Assembly: GCF_914484835.1 (NCBI RefSeq)
Contig: NZ_CAJZAR010000036.1
Coordinates: forward strand, 184,197 to 248,196
DNA: 64,000 bases
Origin: Paraburkholderia tropica
Lineage (GTDB): Bacteria > Pseudomonadota > Gammaproteobacteria > Burkholderiales > Burkholderiaceae
Reading direction: 5' to 3'
Shown here: positions 45,654 to 55,035 of the stretch, one piece after another
Layout of the letters: every line of letters begins with the position of its first letter
Numbering within the stretch: the stretch's first letter is position 1
Position numbers and translations under genes: made by a program
The notes under the pieces: model-generated
What the model saw: only the letters and a program-made list of their open reading frames with translations
Database searches by the model: none
Told to the model about the DNA's origin: nothing

Positions 45654-46433
45654 TCACTGCGCGACATACACCGCCGTACCGGCCTGAGCGATGGTCTCGT
45701 CCATCGCCTCGGGCAGCGGCTTGTCGGTGAACAGCGCGTGGATCTGGCTCAGATGTCCCTGGCGCACGAGCGCGGGCCGGCCGAACTTCGAATGGTCGGT
45801 CACGAGATAGACCGTGCGCGCGTGCTGGATGATGGCCTCGGCCACGCGCACCTCGCGCGTGTCGAAGTCGCGCAGCGTGCCGTCGAGCTCGATCGCCGAC
45901 GTGCCGATAATCGCGTAATCCACCTTGAACTGGCGGATGAAATCGATGGTGAGTTCGCCCACGATGCCCTTGTCCCACGGCCGCACGATGCCGCCCGTGA
46001 TCAGCACTTCGCATTCGGGATAGCCGCTCATCATGCTCGCCACGTTCAGATTGTTCGTGATCACGCGCAGCCCGCGATGATGATTGAGCGCGCGCGCGAC
46101 TTCCTCGGTCGTGGTGCCGAGGTTGATGAACAGCGAAGCCTGATCGGGAATATGCGAAGCCGCGAGCGCCGCGATGCGCCGCTTCTCGTCATGGAACATG
46201 TGCTGGCGCGCGCCGTACGAGACGTTTTCCGAACTCGTGGGCAGGCTCGCGCCGCCGTGATAGCGGCGCAGCAGATTCATGTCGGCGAGCCAGTTGACGT
46301 CGCGGCGGATGGTCTGCGGCGTGACGTCGAAATGCGCGGCGAGATCGTCGACGGTCACGAAGCCGTCACGCTGCACCCATTCGAGCAGCTCCTGCTGGCG
46401 CGCGTTGAGGGTGAGGCGGGGGTCTCGTGTCAT
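45654..46433 (-). CDS. DeoR/GlpR-family transcriptional regulator
   Basis: A 259-residue protein with an N-terminal DeoR helix-turn-helix (VDDLAAHFDVTPQTIRRDVNWLADMNLLRRYHGGA) and the DeoRC sensor fold (FINLGTTTEEVARAL, ITGGIVRPWDKGIVGELTIDFIRQFKVDYAIIGTSAIELDG). Length and NLGTTTE match GlpR, which binds glycerol-3-phosphate. The ATG at 46433 begins at the domain. It is divergent from the sulfatase operon and may control it, though GlpR homologues usually control glycerol genes not seen here. Confidence 0.92.
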   Translation of the reverse strand: MTRDPRLTLNARQQELLEWVQRDGFVTVDDLAAHFDVTPQTIRRDVNWLADMNLLRRYHGGASLPTSSENVSYGARQHMFHDEKRRIAALAASHIPDQASLFINLGTTTEEVARALNHHRGLRVITNNLNVASMMSGYPECEVLITGGIVRPWDKGIVGELTIDFIRQFKVDYAIIGTSAIELDGTLRDFDTREVRVAEAIIQHARTVYLVTDHSKFGRPALVRQGHLSQIHALFTDKPLPEAMDETIAQAGTAVYVAQ

Positions 46434-46601
46434 GGTCTCGGAGCAGGCGGGTGAGCAACGCCGACTATTGTAAGGGTTGTCGCGCCGGGTGTTGCGCGGC
46501 TTAGCAGTTCTCGCGCGAAGCAACTGACGAATCGGACTTTGGCACGCGCGCGGCCGCCGATAAGATCGCCGCTCCAACCAACAACAAGTACTAGAACAAC
46601 G

Positions 46602-48662
46602 ATGAGATACCCGGCCGCCCTTCGCTCGTCCGCGCGCGCGTCACGCCGCGCGCGCGCTGCACATTCCCTCGATCAATCGACGCATTCCAGGCAATCGCCC
46701 GTATCGGCCAGGTCGGCGAAATCAGCGAAATCAGCGACGTCGCTGCGCCTGCGCGTCGCCGCCGCGTCCATCGCGGGCGCGCTCGCGCTCGGCGCGTGCG
46801 GCGGTTCGGATAGCGTCACGCAGCAAACGAGCGCGTCGGCCTCGTCGCACAAGCAGCCCAACATCCTCTACATCATGGCCGACGACCTCGGCTACTCGGA
46901 CATCCACGCGTTCGGCGGCGAGATCAGCACGCCGAACCTCGACGCACTCGTCGCCTCGGGCCGCATTCTCACGAATCATCACGCGGGCACGGTCTGCGCG
47001 ATCACGCGTTCGATGCTGATTTCAGGCACCGATCACCATCTCGTCGGCGAAGGCACGATGGGCGTGCCCACCGACGAACGCAAAGGTCTGCCCGGCTACG
47101 AAGGCTATCTGAACGACCGCGCGCTGTCGGTCGCGCAACTGCTCAAGGACGCGGGTTATCACACCTATATGGCGGGCAAGTGGCACCTCGGCTCGGGCAT
47201 CGTGGGCAGCGCCTCGGGCAGCGGCCAGACGCCCGATCAATGGGGCTTCGAGCACAGCTATGCACTGCTCGGCGGCGCGGCCACCAATCACTTCGCGCAC
47301 GAACCGGCGGGCTCGAAGAACTACACCGAAGACGGCGCCTACGTGCAGCCGGGGCAACCGGGCCAGCCCGGCGGCACGGGCGGCAATCCGGCCGTGTTCT
47401 ATTCGACCAACTTCTACACGCAGAAGCTGATCTCGTACATCGATTCGCACAAGGGCGACGGCAAGCCGTTCTTTGCCTACGCGGCCTATACGTCGCCGCA
47501 CTGGCCGCTCCAGGTGCCGGACCCGTGGCTGCATAAATACGCGGGCGTGTACGACGCGGGCTACGACGCCATCCGCAACGCGCGCATCGCGCGGCAGAAA
47601 GCGCTCGGCCTGATTCCCGCCGACTTCCAGCCGAATCCCGGCCTGCCCGAAACGCTCACGCGCTCGGCGGCCACGGCCAACAACGGCACGGCGAGCGCGA
47701 AGTACATCAGCGCGGTGCATCCGGCTTCCGACGGCTACGTCGATTACGGCCAGGGCAACGTCGACAAGGCGTGGTCGAGCCTGTCCGCCGACGAGCGCAA
47801 GTCGCAGGCGCGCTACATGGAGATCTACGCGGGCATGGTCGAGAATCTCGACTACAACATCGGACTCCTGATTCAGCATCTGAAGGACATCGGCGAATAC
47901 GACAACACCTTCATCATGTTCCAGTCCGATAACGGCGCGGAAGGCTGGCCGATCGACTCGGGCGCCGACCCCACGGCCACCGATACGGCCAACGCGCAGG
48001 AACCCACGTATTCCGCGCTCGGCACCGACAACGGCCTGCAGAACGCGCAACGCCTGCAATACGGCCTGCGCTGGGCCGAAGTGAGCGCCGCGCCGTTCCG
48101 CTACACGAAGGGCTATTCGGCGGAAGGCGGCGTGTCCGTGCCGAGCATCGCGCATCTACCAGGACAAACCACGCAGGCGGCCACGCTGCGTGTCTTCACG
48201 CACGTCACCGACAACACCGCGACCTTCCTCGCCGTGGCCGGCGTGACGCCGCCCAGCACGCCCGCGCCCGCACTCGTGAGCGCGCTCACGGGCGTCGACC
48301 AGAACAAGGGCAAGGTGGTCTATAACAACCGCTACGTCTATCCGGTCACGGGCAAGTCGCTGCTGCCGCTGCTCGACGGCACGAGCACGGGCGAAGTACA
48401 CACGGCCGCATTCGGCGACGAGTCTTATGGCCGCGCCTATCTGCGCAGCGCCGACGGCCGCTGGAAGGCGCTCTGGACCGAGCCGCCGCTCGGACCTGTC
48501 GACGGCCACTGGCAGCTCTACGATCTCGCCAGCGATCGTGGCGAAGTCAACGACGTGTCCACGCAGAATCCCACCGTCATCCAGCAGTTGATCCAGCAAT
48601 GGAACGACTACATGACGAGCGTGGGCGGCGTCGAACCGCTCCAGCCGCACGGCTATTACTGA
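46602..48662 (+). CDS. Lipoprotein arylsulfatase with variant CAITR active-site motif
   Basis: About 686 residues. After a long basic leader comes lipobox LALGAC (Cys66), then the sulfatase N-terminal metal site NILYIMADDLGYSD. The formylglycine-site pentapeptide is C132-A-I-T-R136, followed by SMLISGTDHHLVGEGTMG as in Pseudomonas AtsA-type enzymes. The consensus is C-x-P/A-x-R, so the +2 residue is Ile instead of Pro or Ala. Later metal-site segments such as FMFQSDNGAEG are kept. The start at 46602 gives a long leader; translation may begin later. It is followed by its likely maturase. Confidence 0.9.
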   Translation: MRYPAALRSSARASRRARAAHSLDQSTHSRQSPVSARSAKSAKSATSLRLRVAAASIAGALALGACGGSDSVTQQTSASASSHKQPNILYIMADDLGYSDIHAFGGEISTPNLDALVASGRILTNHHAGTVCAITRSMLISGTDHHLVGEGTMGVPTDERKGLPGYEGYLNDRALSVAQLLKDAGYHTYMAGKWHLGSGIVGSASGSGQTPDQWGFEHSYALLGGAATNHFAHEPAGSKNYTEDGAYVQPGQPGQPGGTGGNPAVFYSTNFYTQKLISYIDSHKGDGKPFFAYAAYTSPHWPLQVPDPWLHKYAGVYDAGYDAIRNARIARQKALGLIPADFQPNPGLPETLTRSAATANNGTASAKYISAVHPASDGYVDYGQGNVDKAWSSLSADERKSQARYMEIYAGMVENLDYNIGLLIQHLKDIGEYDNTFIMFQSDNGAEGWPIDSGADPTATDTANAQEPTYSALGTDNGLQNAQRLQYGLRWAEVSAAPFRYTKGYSAEGGVSVPSIAHLPGQTTQAATLRVFTHVTDNTATFLAVAGVTPPSTPAPALVSALTGVDQNKGKVVYNNRYVYPVTGKSLLPLLDGTSTGEVHTAAFGDESYGRAYLRSADGRWKALWTEPPLGPVDGHWQLYDLASDRGEVNDVSTQNPTVIQQLIQQWNDYMTSVGGVEPLQPHGYY
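46708..46740. repeat. 9-bp in-frame repeat in sulfatase leader
   Basis: GCGAAATCA is repeated in tandem and encodes SAKSAKSA in the region before the lipobox. Confidence 0.7.
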
Positions 48663-48672
48663 GGTAGCGGCG

Positions 48673-49716
48673 ATGCGTTTCTGGCTCACCGGCGCGGCGG
48701 GCGGCGCCGCGATTTTCGCGGCGGCCTTCGCCTGGTCGTATGCATCGCAGGCGAACTCCGGCGCGCCCGCATTCGATGCGCTCAACACCGGGCGGCCGCT
48801 CGCGGCGCTCGGCAGCGAGCGTCAATGCGAGCGCTACGGCGGCCTGCCCGCGCGCTGGCGCGACGATCCGAAGGCGGGCATGGTGCATCTGCACGGCGGC
48901 GCGTTCGTGTTCGGCAGCACGCGCGGCTATCCCGACGAGCGCCCGGCCGGCGACGGCACGGCGCGCGTGAGCGGCTTCTGGATCGATCAGCACGACGTGA
49001 CGATCGCGCAGTTCGCAGCCTTCGTCGCCGCTACGGGCTACGTCACCGAAGCCGAAAAGCAGGGCGGCGCGGCGGTCTTTCACGTGCCCACGCGCGAGGA
49101 GATGAACGCGCGCGATCTGGCGTGGTGGTCGTGGGTGAACGGCGCGACGTGGCGGCATCCGCAAGGGCCGGACAGCAGCGTCGACGGCAAGGGCAATCTG
49201 CCCGTCACGCTCGTCACGCTGCACGACGCGCTCGCCTACGCGCGCTGGCTCGGCCGCGATCTGCCGACCGAAGCCGAATGGGAATACGCGGGCAAGGCGG
49301 GGCATCAGGACGCGAGTCTCGACGCCGCGCCCGCCGACGCTCACGGCAAGCCCGCCGCGAACTACTGGCAGGGCGTGTTTCCGGTGCTCAACACCGCCGA
49401 GGACGGCCACGCGGGACTCGCGCCCGTGGGCTGCTACGCGGCCAACGACTTCCGCCTCTACGACATGATCGGCAACGCGTGGGAGTGGACCAAAGACGCC
49501 TACAGCGGCCCGCATCAGTCGCACACCAACGGCGACACCTTCGCGGTCGCGCCCGCGGGACGCCGCCACGACACGGCGATGGTCATCAAGGGCGGCTCGT
49601 TCCTGTGCTCGCGCGATTACTGCGTGCGCTATCGCGCTTCGTCGCGCGAGCAGCAGGAAGCGGATCTCGCGGCGTCGCATATCGGCTTTCGCACGGTGTT
49701 GAGGGACCCGGCATGA
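48673..49716 (+). CDS. Formylglycine-generating enzyme (SUMF1 family)
   Basis: A 347-residue FGE-fold protein with an N-terminal membrane anchor (about 4-24), HLHGGAFVFGS and FWIDQHDVTIAQFAAFVAATGYVTEAE, and the catalytic copper-binding pair C312 and C317 in GGSFLCSRDYCVRYR, spaced as in human FGE. These enzymes oxidise the sulfatase active-site Cys to formylglycine. It follows the sulfatase gene by 10 bp and overlaps the next gene by 4 bp. The membrane anchor suggests action on the exported lipoprotein sulfatase. Confidence 0.95.
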   Translation: MRFWLTGAAGGAAIFAAAFAWSYASQANSGAPAFDALNTGRPLAALGSERQCERYGGLPARWRDDPKAGMVHLHGGAFVFGSTRGYPDERPAGDGTARVSGFWIDQHDVTIAQFAAFVAATGYVTEAEKQGGAAVFHVPTREEMNARDLAWWSWVNGATWRHPQGPDSSVDGKGNLPVTLVTLHDALAYARWLGRDLPTEAEWEYAGKAGHQDASLDAAPADAHGKPAANYWQGVFPVLNTAEDGHAGLAPVGCYAANDFRLYDMIGNAWEWTKDAYSGPHQSHTNGDTFAVAPAGRRHDTAMVIKGGSFLCSRDYCVRYRASSREQQEADLAASHIGFRTVLRDPA

Positions 49717-50531
49717 GGCGCGTGAGACTTGTATCGACGATGCTGTTCGCGGCGTCGGTGTGCATGGCGAGCGCGTTCGCGCATGCCGCAGAACCGTCCG
49801 CCGCGCCAACATCGGCCGCGATCCGCGTGGGCGTCACGCCCGGCACGCACGCGCAGATCATGGACGAGGTCAAGCGCGTGGCCGCCGCGCGCGGTCTGCC
49901 GCTCGATGTCGTGGTATTCGACGATCCCGCGCGCATCGACGCGGCGCTCGCGGCGGGCCACATCGACGCCGCCAGTTTCGAGGACGCATCGAGCCTCGAC
50001 GCAACGCGCGCCGCGCACGGTTACGCGCTCGCGGATGTCGCGCCCACCGTCACCTTGCCGATGGCGCTCTACTCGCGGCGTCTGCGCACGCTGAGCCAGC
50101 TGCGGCCCGGCGCGACCGTCGCGATTCCCGCCGACGCGCGCGGCACGGCGCGCGCGCTCGTGCTGCTCCAGAACGACACGCTCGTGATGTTCCGCGACAG
50201 CGCGGGCCTGCACGCCACGACGCGCGATATCACGGGGAACCGGCTCAAGCTGAAGCTCGTCGCCGTGCCGCGCGCGCAGTTGTTCAAGGCGCTCGACACG
50301 GCCGATCTCGTCGCGATTCCGAACGAGGACGCGGCGCGCGCGGGCCTGCAACCGGCGCGCGACAGCGTGAGCTACGAAGACGCGCGCTCGCCCTACGCCG
50401 ATGTGCTGACGGTGCGCGACGCCGACCGCGCCCGGCCGTGGGTGCGCACGCTGATCGCCGCCTATCACTCCGACGACGTCGCGCATTTCATCCTCACGCG
50501 CTACGCCGATTCGGTGCGGCGGCCGTGGTGA
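49713..50531 (+). CDS. MetQ/NlpA-type substrate-binding protein
   Basis: A 272-residue protein with a Sec signal peptide (LVSTMLFAASVCMASAFAHAA) and the NlpA/MetQ pattern (IRVGVTPGTHAQIMDEVKRVAAARGLPLDVVVFDDPARIDAALAAGHIDAASFED). There is no lipobox Cys at the cleavage site, unlike classical NlpA lipoproteins. Its ATG overlaps the FGE stop. No MetI/MetN genes are nearby. MetQ binds methionine; a sulfur-linked ligand would fit a sulfatase operon but is not shown. Confidence 0.85.
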   Translation: MRRVRLVSTMLFAASVCMASAFAHAAEPSAAPTSAAIRVGVTPGTHAQIMDEVKRVAAARGLPLDVVVFDDPARIDAALAAGHIDAASFEDASSLDATRAAHGYALADVAPTVTLPMALYSRRLRTLSQLRPGATVAIPADARGTARALVLLQNDTLVMFRDSAGLHATTRDITGNRLKLKLVAVPRAQLFKALDTADLVAIPNEDAARAGLQPARDSVSYEDARSPYADVLTVRDADRARPWVRTLIAAYHSDDVAHFILTRYADSVRRPW

Positions 50532-51517
50532 TCGCCACCGGCTCGCTCGCCTGTAGCGCGTGCGGCCAATGCTGCAACAGCCCGCCCGCGCTCTCGCTGC
50601 GCGAGTGGTTCGCGCAGCGCGCGCTGTTCATCGGCAGCATCGCGATCGAGCGCGTGCCGCGGCGCCGCGTGGGCGAACGGCTCGGCGCGGATGGCGCGAC
50701 GCATGCGCTGAACGAAGACGACGTCGCCGATCACGACGCGCTCGCCGACTCGCTTTTCGCTCGCGCGGGCGCGCCCGACGCGGGCTGGCTCTCGATCACG
50801 CTGCAAGGCTACGACTATCCGTCGGTGGCGCGCTGTCCGGCGCTCGCGCCCGATGGCCGCTGCACATTGCACGGCGCCCTGCACGACGAACTTAACGACG
50901 CACTTAGCGACGCAACTAAGCCCGCGCGCTGCGCCGCCGTGCCGCTCGATCCGCTCGTGCCCGACCGCTGGCAGCCGCTCGTGCTCGCCGCACGGCGCGC
51001 GAGCACGCAAGCGCCGCATTGGCGCGGCGCCGACTGCATCCGCGACGGACTCGAAACCGGCGCGACGCCGCTGATCGAAGCGGGCCGCGTGATCGACTCG
51101 CAGGCGCTCGAACGCGACCGCAATGCGCTGGTGTTCGAGCGCGCGCTCTGGCGCGACGCGGTGGCGGCGTCGCTGCTGGCGTCGGCGTCGGCGCACGCCT
51201 CGCTGGCCGCGCTGCGCCCCGGCGCGCGGCTCACGATCGCGCCCGTGCCCGCGCTGCTCGCCGTGGCGCGTTTATCGGAAACGTGCCGCGCCGCCTGTAT
51301 CGACGTGATCGACCGCCAGCGCGCACTGATCGACACGACGATTGCCGCCGCGCTCGCCCGCCGCCGCCTCGACGAACGCGCCATCACGCAGGAATTGCGC
51401 GGCTTCGCGCTGGCACACGCACGGGCGCGCGAAGAACTCGCCTCCTCCCAACCTTCCTCCCAACCCTCCTCCACACCCTTCGCGCACGACGCCGAACGCT
51501 GGCTCAACCTGCGCTGA
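50528..51517 (+). CDS. YkgJ-like cysteine-cluster protein
   Basis: A 329-residue protein starting with a GTG that overlaps the preceding stop (GTGA). The N-terminus carries C9-S-A-C12-G-Q-C15-C16, the CxxCxxCC pattern of the YkgJ/FliB metal-cluster family, with later Cys in RCPALAPDGRCTLHG and KPARCAAVPL. The function of such proteins is poorly known; metal chelation is assumed. The C-terminal half is Ala/Arg-rich and contains two in-frame 12-bp repeats. It is the fourth gene of the sulfatase operon. Confidence 0.8.
   Translation: MIATGSLACSACGQCCNSPPALSLREWFAQRALFIGSIAIERVPRRRVGERLGADGATHALNEDDVADHDALADSLFARAGAPDAGWLSITLQGYDYPSVARCPALAPDGRCTLHGALHDELNDALSDATKPARCAAVPLDPLVPDRWQPLVLAARRASTQAPHWRGADCIRDGLETGATPLIEAGRVIDSQALERDRNALVFERALWRDAVAASLLASASAHASLAALRPGARLTIAPVPALLAVARLSETCRAACIDVIDRQRALIDTTIAAALARRRLDERAITQELRGFALAHARAREELASSQPSSQPSSTPFAHDAERWLNLR
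50886..50921. repeat. 12-bp in-frame tandem repeat, three degenerate copies
   Basis: GACGAACTTAAC, GACGCACTTAGC and GACGCAACTAAG lie in tandem, encoding DELNDALSDATK in the YkgJ-like protein. Confidence 0.7.
51444..51479. repeat. 12-bp in-frame repeat encoding SSQP
   Basis: Three copies of a TCCTCCCAACC(C/T)-type unit near the 3' end of the YkgJ-like gene encode SSQPSSQPSSTP. Confidence 0.7.
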
Positions 51518-51739
51518 TCGCAGCGGCCGCGCGCGCGTCGCCGCGCGCCGGATCACACAAATTCGCGCGAAATCGCGCAAAATCGCCCGCCGATCCCACC
51601 CCAAAAGCCTCCCGCGCCCGCCCTGCCAAGAGGGTAAATACCGAGAAAATCCTTCGGCGCCGGAAAGCAATCAGAAGGGCTTGCCTTTTTATACTTGCAC
51701 CCAGTCAATCACAGTACCGCCAACAGGAGACACCCCCGC

Positions 51740-52786
51740 ATGCTTTCCCGCGCCCAGCAACTCGGCCGCGCGCTGATGCTCTGCATCGCGCTGGGCGCCG
51801 CCGCGCAGGCGCGCGCGGAGCCGATCCGGCTGATGATGGGCGGCATGTCGAAGATCGTCTACCTGCCGGCCGTACTGGCCGCGCAACTCGGTTATTTCCG
51901 CGACGCGGGCGTCGACGTGCAGGTGGTCTCGCTGCCCGCGGGCATCGACACCTCGACCGAACTGATCGCGGGCGCCATCGAAGGCGCCGTGGGTTTCTAC
52001 GATCACACCATCGACCTGCAAAGCCGCGGCGAGGACGCGCTCTCGGTCGTGGTGTTCCAGCGCGCGGCGGGCCTCGCCGAACTGGCGTCCACGCGCTCCG
52101 AAGCGGGCCGCGCGATGCAGTCGATGGCCGACGCGCGCGGCAAGCGCTTCGGCGTGACCGGCTTCGGCTCGTCGACGTGGGTGCTCACGCGTTTTCTCGC
52201 CACCCGCGCGGGCGTCGCGCCGGGCGCCTACACCGTCGTGCCGCTCGCGGCCGACACGCGTTTCGCCGACGCCATCGAACACGGCAGCATCGACGCGGGC
52301 ATGGTCGAGGAACCCACCGCCAGCCGCCTGCTGACGAGCGGCGCGGCGCGCGTGCTGGTCGACATGCGCAGCGTCGAGGGCACGCAGCACTGGCTCGGCG
52401 GCCCGTATGCGGGCGCGTGCCTCTATCTGCGCCGCAGCTGGATGCGCGAGCATCGCCGCGAAACGCAGCAGATGGTCCAGGCGCTGGTGCGCGCGCTGCG
52501 CTTCATCGGCTCGCATCCGGCGGCGGAGATCGTCGCGCTGCTGCCGCAGGACGTGACCGGCAGCGACCGCGCGGCTTACACGCGCGCGCTGACCGAGGCG
52601 CAGCCCGCGTTTTCGCCCGACGGCACGATGCCGCCCGGCGCGCCGCAAACCGTGCTGAACGTGCTGACGACCGCCGGTTCGCGCGTGAGCGCGCGGCACG
52701 TCGATCTCTCGCAGACATGGACCGACGAATTCGTGACCGGCGAGCCGCCGCCGCAGCAGCCAACAGGACAAGCAGCACAACCGTAA
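51740..52786 (+). CDS. NitT/TauT/SsuA-type ABC substrate-binding protein
   Basis: A 348-residue periplasmic protein with a signal peptide ([16 protein letters not shown]), then [53 protein letters not shown] and the [22 protein letters not shown] segment typical of NMT1/SsuA proteins. CAGGAGAC precedes the ATG. No ABC permease or ATPase is adjacent. It lies upstream of an MHS transporter and a TctDE pair, so it could be an orphan scavenger or an extracytoplasmic sensor component. Confidence 0.88.
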   Translation: MLSRAQQLGRALMLCIALGAAAQARAEPIRLMMGGMSKIVYLPAVLAAQLGYFRDAGVDVQVVSLPAGIDTSTELIAGAIEGAVGFYDHTIDLQSRGEDALSVVVFQRAAGLAELASTRSEAGRAMQSMADARGKRFGVTGFGSSTWVLTRFLATRAGVAPGAYTVVPLAADTRFADAIEHGSIDAGMVEEPTASRLLTSGAARVLVDMRSVEGTQHWLGGPYAGACLYLRRSWMREHRRETQQMVQALVRALRFIGSHPAAEIVALLPQDVTGSDRAAYTRALTEAQPAFSPDGTMPPGAPQTVLNVLTTAGSRVSARHVDLSQTWTDEFVTGEPPPQQPTGQAAQP

Positions 52787-52958
52787 GCGGGACGAACCCG
52801 CCGCAATCACCCGACCGAACACGGCAGATCAACGCAACCGGCCCGCACGACGGGCCAACACACCGGGCAACAAACGGGACGCCTCCTCCGGCCGACCAGG
52901 CCGCCACGACGCACACCGCGCCGCGGACGGACGCGCCCCTCAACCAAAGGTATTCGAC

Positions 52959-54290
52959 ATGACACCAGCCAGCAGCAGCACCGCATCGGCCAGCGGACAT
53001 TCCGGCACGGCCGCCCTCGCGCCCGAATCGAAAGCGCGCACCGTGTTTCGCGCGGTGAGCGGCAACTTCCTCGAAATGTACGACTTCATGGTCTACGGCT
53101 ATTACGCAGCCGCGATCGCGTCGACGTTCTTTCCGGCCGACAGCGAATTCGCCTCGCTGATGCTCGCCCTGTCCGTGTTCGGCGCGGGCTTCCTGATGCG
53201 CCCGCTCGGCGCGATCGTGCTCGGCGCGTACATGGACCGCCACGGCCGCCGCAAGGGCCTGATCCTCTCGCTCTCGCTGATGGCCGTCGGCACGCTCTGC
53301 GTCGCCGTGGTGCCGGGCTACGCCACCATCGGCATCGCCGCGCCGGCCATCGTGCTGCTCGGACGCCTGCTGCAAGGCTTCTCGGCGGGCGCGGAACTCG
53401 GCGGCGTGTCGGTCTATCTCGCCGAAATCGCCACCAAGGGCAATCGCGGCTTCTACTGCGCATGGCAGTCGGGCAGCCAGCAGGTCGCCGTGGTGTTCGC
53501 GGCCGCGCTCGGCGTCGCGCTGCACTCGCTCGTTCCCGCGCCGGAAATGCATAGCTGGGGCTGGCGCGTGCCGTTCGTGGTCGGCTGCATGATCGTGCCC
53601 TTCCTGTTCTACATCCGCCGCACGCTGCGCGAAACCGAAGAGTTCGAAGCGCGCCGCCATCATCCGGGCATCGGCGAGATCGCACGCGCCATCGCGAGCA
53701 ACTACGGCATCGTGCTCGCGGGCATGGGCCTCGTCATCATGACGACGACCTCGTTCTACCTGATCACCGCCTACACGCCGACCTTCGGCAAGGTCGAGCT
53801 GAACCTCTCGTCGCTCGACGCGCTGCTCGTGACGGTCTGCGTGGGCGTCTCGAACTTCATCTGGCTGCCGATCGCGGGCGCGGTCTCGGACCGCGTCGGC
53901 CGCGCGCCGGTGCTGCTGGCCTGCACCGCGCTCGCCATCCTCACCTGCTATCCGGCGATGCAGTGGCTCGTGGGCGCGCCTTCGTTCGGCTCGCTGCTCG
54001 TGGTCGAACTGTGGCTCTCGACGCTCTACGCGTGGTACAACGGTGCGATGGTCGTCGCGCTGACCGAACTGATGCCCGCGCACGTGCGCACCACGGGCTT
54101 CTCGATGGCCTACAGCCTCGCCACGCTCATCGGCGGCTTCACGCCCGCGATCTCCACGTGGCTGATCCACCTCACCGGCGACAAGGCCGCGCCGGGCGCA
54201 TGGATGAGCGTCGCCGCGGTGTGCGGCCTCGTCGCCACGCTGTTCCTGTATCGTTCGAAGGCCACGCGCGAACAGTACAAGAGCGCGTAA
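52959..54290 (+). CDS. MHS-family MFS transporter, citrate/tricarballylate proton symporter-like
   Basis: A 443-residue, 12-segment transporter with [50 protein letters not shown] and [22 protein letters not shown], hallmarks of the metabolite:H+ symporter (CitA/TcuC) branch. It is followed by TctD/TctE genes, known regulators of tricarboxylate uptake in enterics, so the substrate is probably citrate or a related acid. Confidence 0.92.
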   Translation: MTPASSSTASASGHSGTAALAPESKARTVFRAVSGNFLEMYDFMVYGYYAAAIASTFFPADSEFASLMLALSVFGAGFLMRPLGAIVLGAYMDRHGRRKGLILSLSLMAVGTLCVAVVPGYATIGIAAPAIVLLGRLLQGFSAGAELGGVSVYLAEIATKGNRGFYCAWQSGSQQVAVVFAAALGVALHSLVPAPEMHSWGWRVPFVVGCMIVPFLFYIRRTLRETEEFEARRHHPGIGEIARAIASNYGIVLAGMGLVIMTTTSFYLITAYTPTFGKVELNLSSLDALLVTVCVGVSNFIWLPIAGAVSDRVGRAPVLLACTALAILTCYPAMQWLVGAPSFGSLLVVELWLSTLYAWYNGAMVVALTELMPAHVRTTGFSMAYSLATLIGGFTPAISTWLIHLTGDKAAPGAWMSVAAVCGLVATLFLYRSKATREQYKSA

Positions 54291-54323
54291 CCCGTAACGG
54301 AAGGACCGAAGGACCGCCTGGGC

Positions 54324-55001
54324 ATGAGACTGCTGCTCGTCGAAGACAACGAACAACTCGCGCATTGGCTCACGCGCACGCTGACCGATGACGGTTTCAT
54401 GCTCGACCACGTCGGCGACGGCGAGGCGGCCGAGGACGCGCTGCGCGCCTCCTCGTACGACGTGGTGCTGCTCGATCTGAACCTGCCGCGCATGTCGGGC
54501 AAGGCGCTCTTGCGCCGCATGCGCTCGCGCGGCGACGCCACGCCCGTGCTGATTCTCACGGCCACGGGCGCGATCGACGAAAAAGTCGTGTGTCTGGGTG
54601 CAGGCGCCGACGACTACATCGTCAAGCCCTTCGACGCGCGCGAACTCGTCGCGCGCGTCAAGGTGCTGGCGCGCCGCCAGGCGCCCTCGCGCTCGAACCG
54701 CATCCGCTGCGGCGACCTGCTCTACGACATGGACAGCCGCCGCTTCTACGTGGAAGAAGACGCGCTCACGCTCACGCCGCGCGAACACGCGGTGCTCGAA
54801 ACGCTGATCCTGCGCGCGAAGAAAACCGTCTCGAAGGCCACGCTCGCCGAATCGGTCAGCGACGCCGACGCGCCCACCAGCGAGGACGCGATCGAAATCT
54901 ACGTTTCGCGTCTGCGCAAGAAGCTCGAAAAGAGCAGCGCCACCATCATCACGCTGCGCGGCCTCGGCTATCTGCTCGAAGACGCCGAAGCCGACGAGTG
55001 A
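54324..55001 (+). CDS. tctD: Response regulator, TctD-like
   Basis: A 225-residue OmpR-family regulator with E7-D8, phospho-acceptor D51 (LLDLNLPRMSG), KPFDARELVAR and a C-terminal winged helix (EDAIEIYVSRLRKKLEKSSATIITLRGLGYLL). It starts 33 bp after the MHS transporter gene and precedes its kinase, so the three form an operon, probably autoregulated. Confidence 0.92.
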   Translation: MRLLLVEDNEQLAHWLTRTLTDDGFMLDHVGDGEAAEDALRASSYDVVLLDLNLPRMSGKALLRRMRSRGDATPVLILTATGAIDEKVVCLGAGADDYIVKPFDARELVARVKVLARRQAPSRSNRIRCGDLLYDMDSRRFYVEEDALTLTPREHAVLETLILRAKKTVSKATLAESVSDADAPTSEDAIEIYVSRLRKKLEKSSATIITLRGLGYLLEDAEADE

Positions 55002-55035
55002 CGCGCCGCGCGAGCCCGACGCATGAATCCCACGG

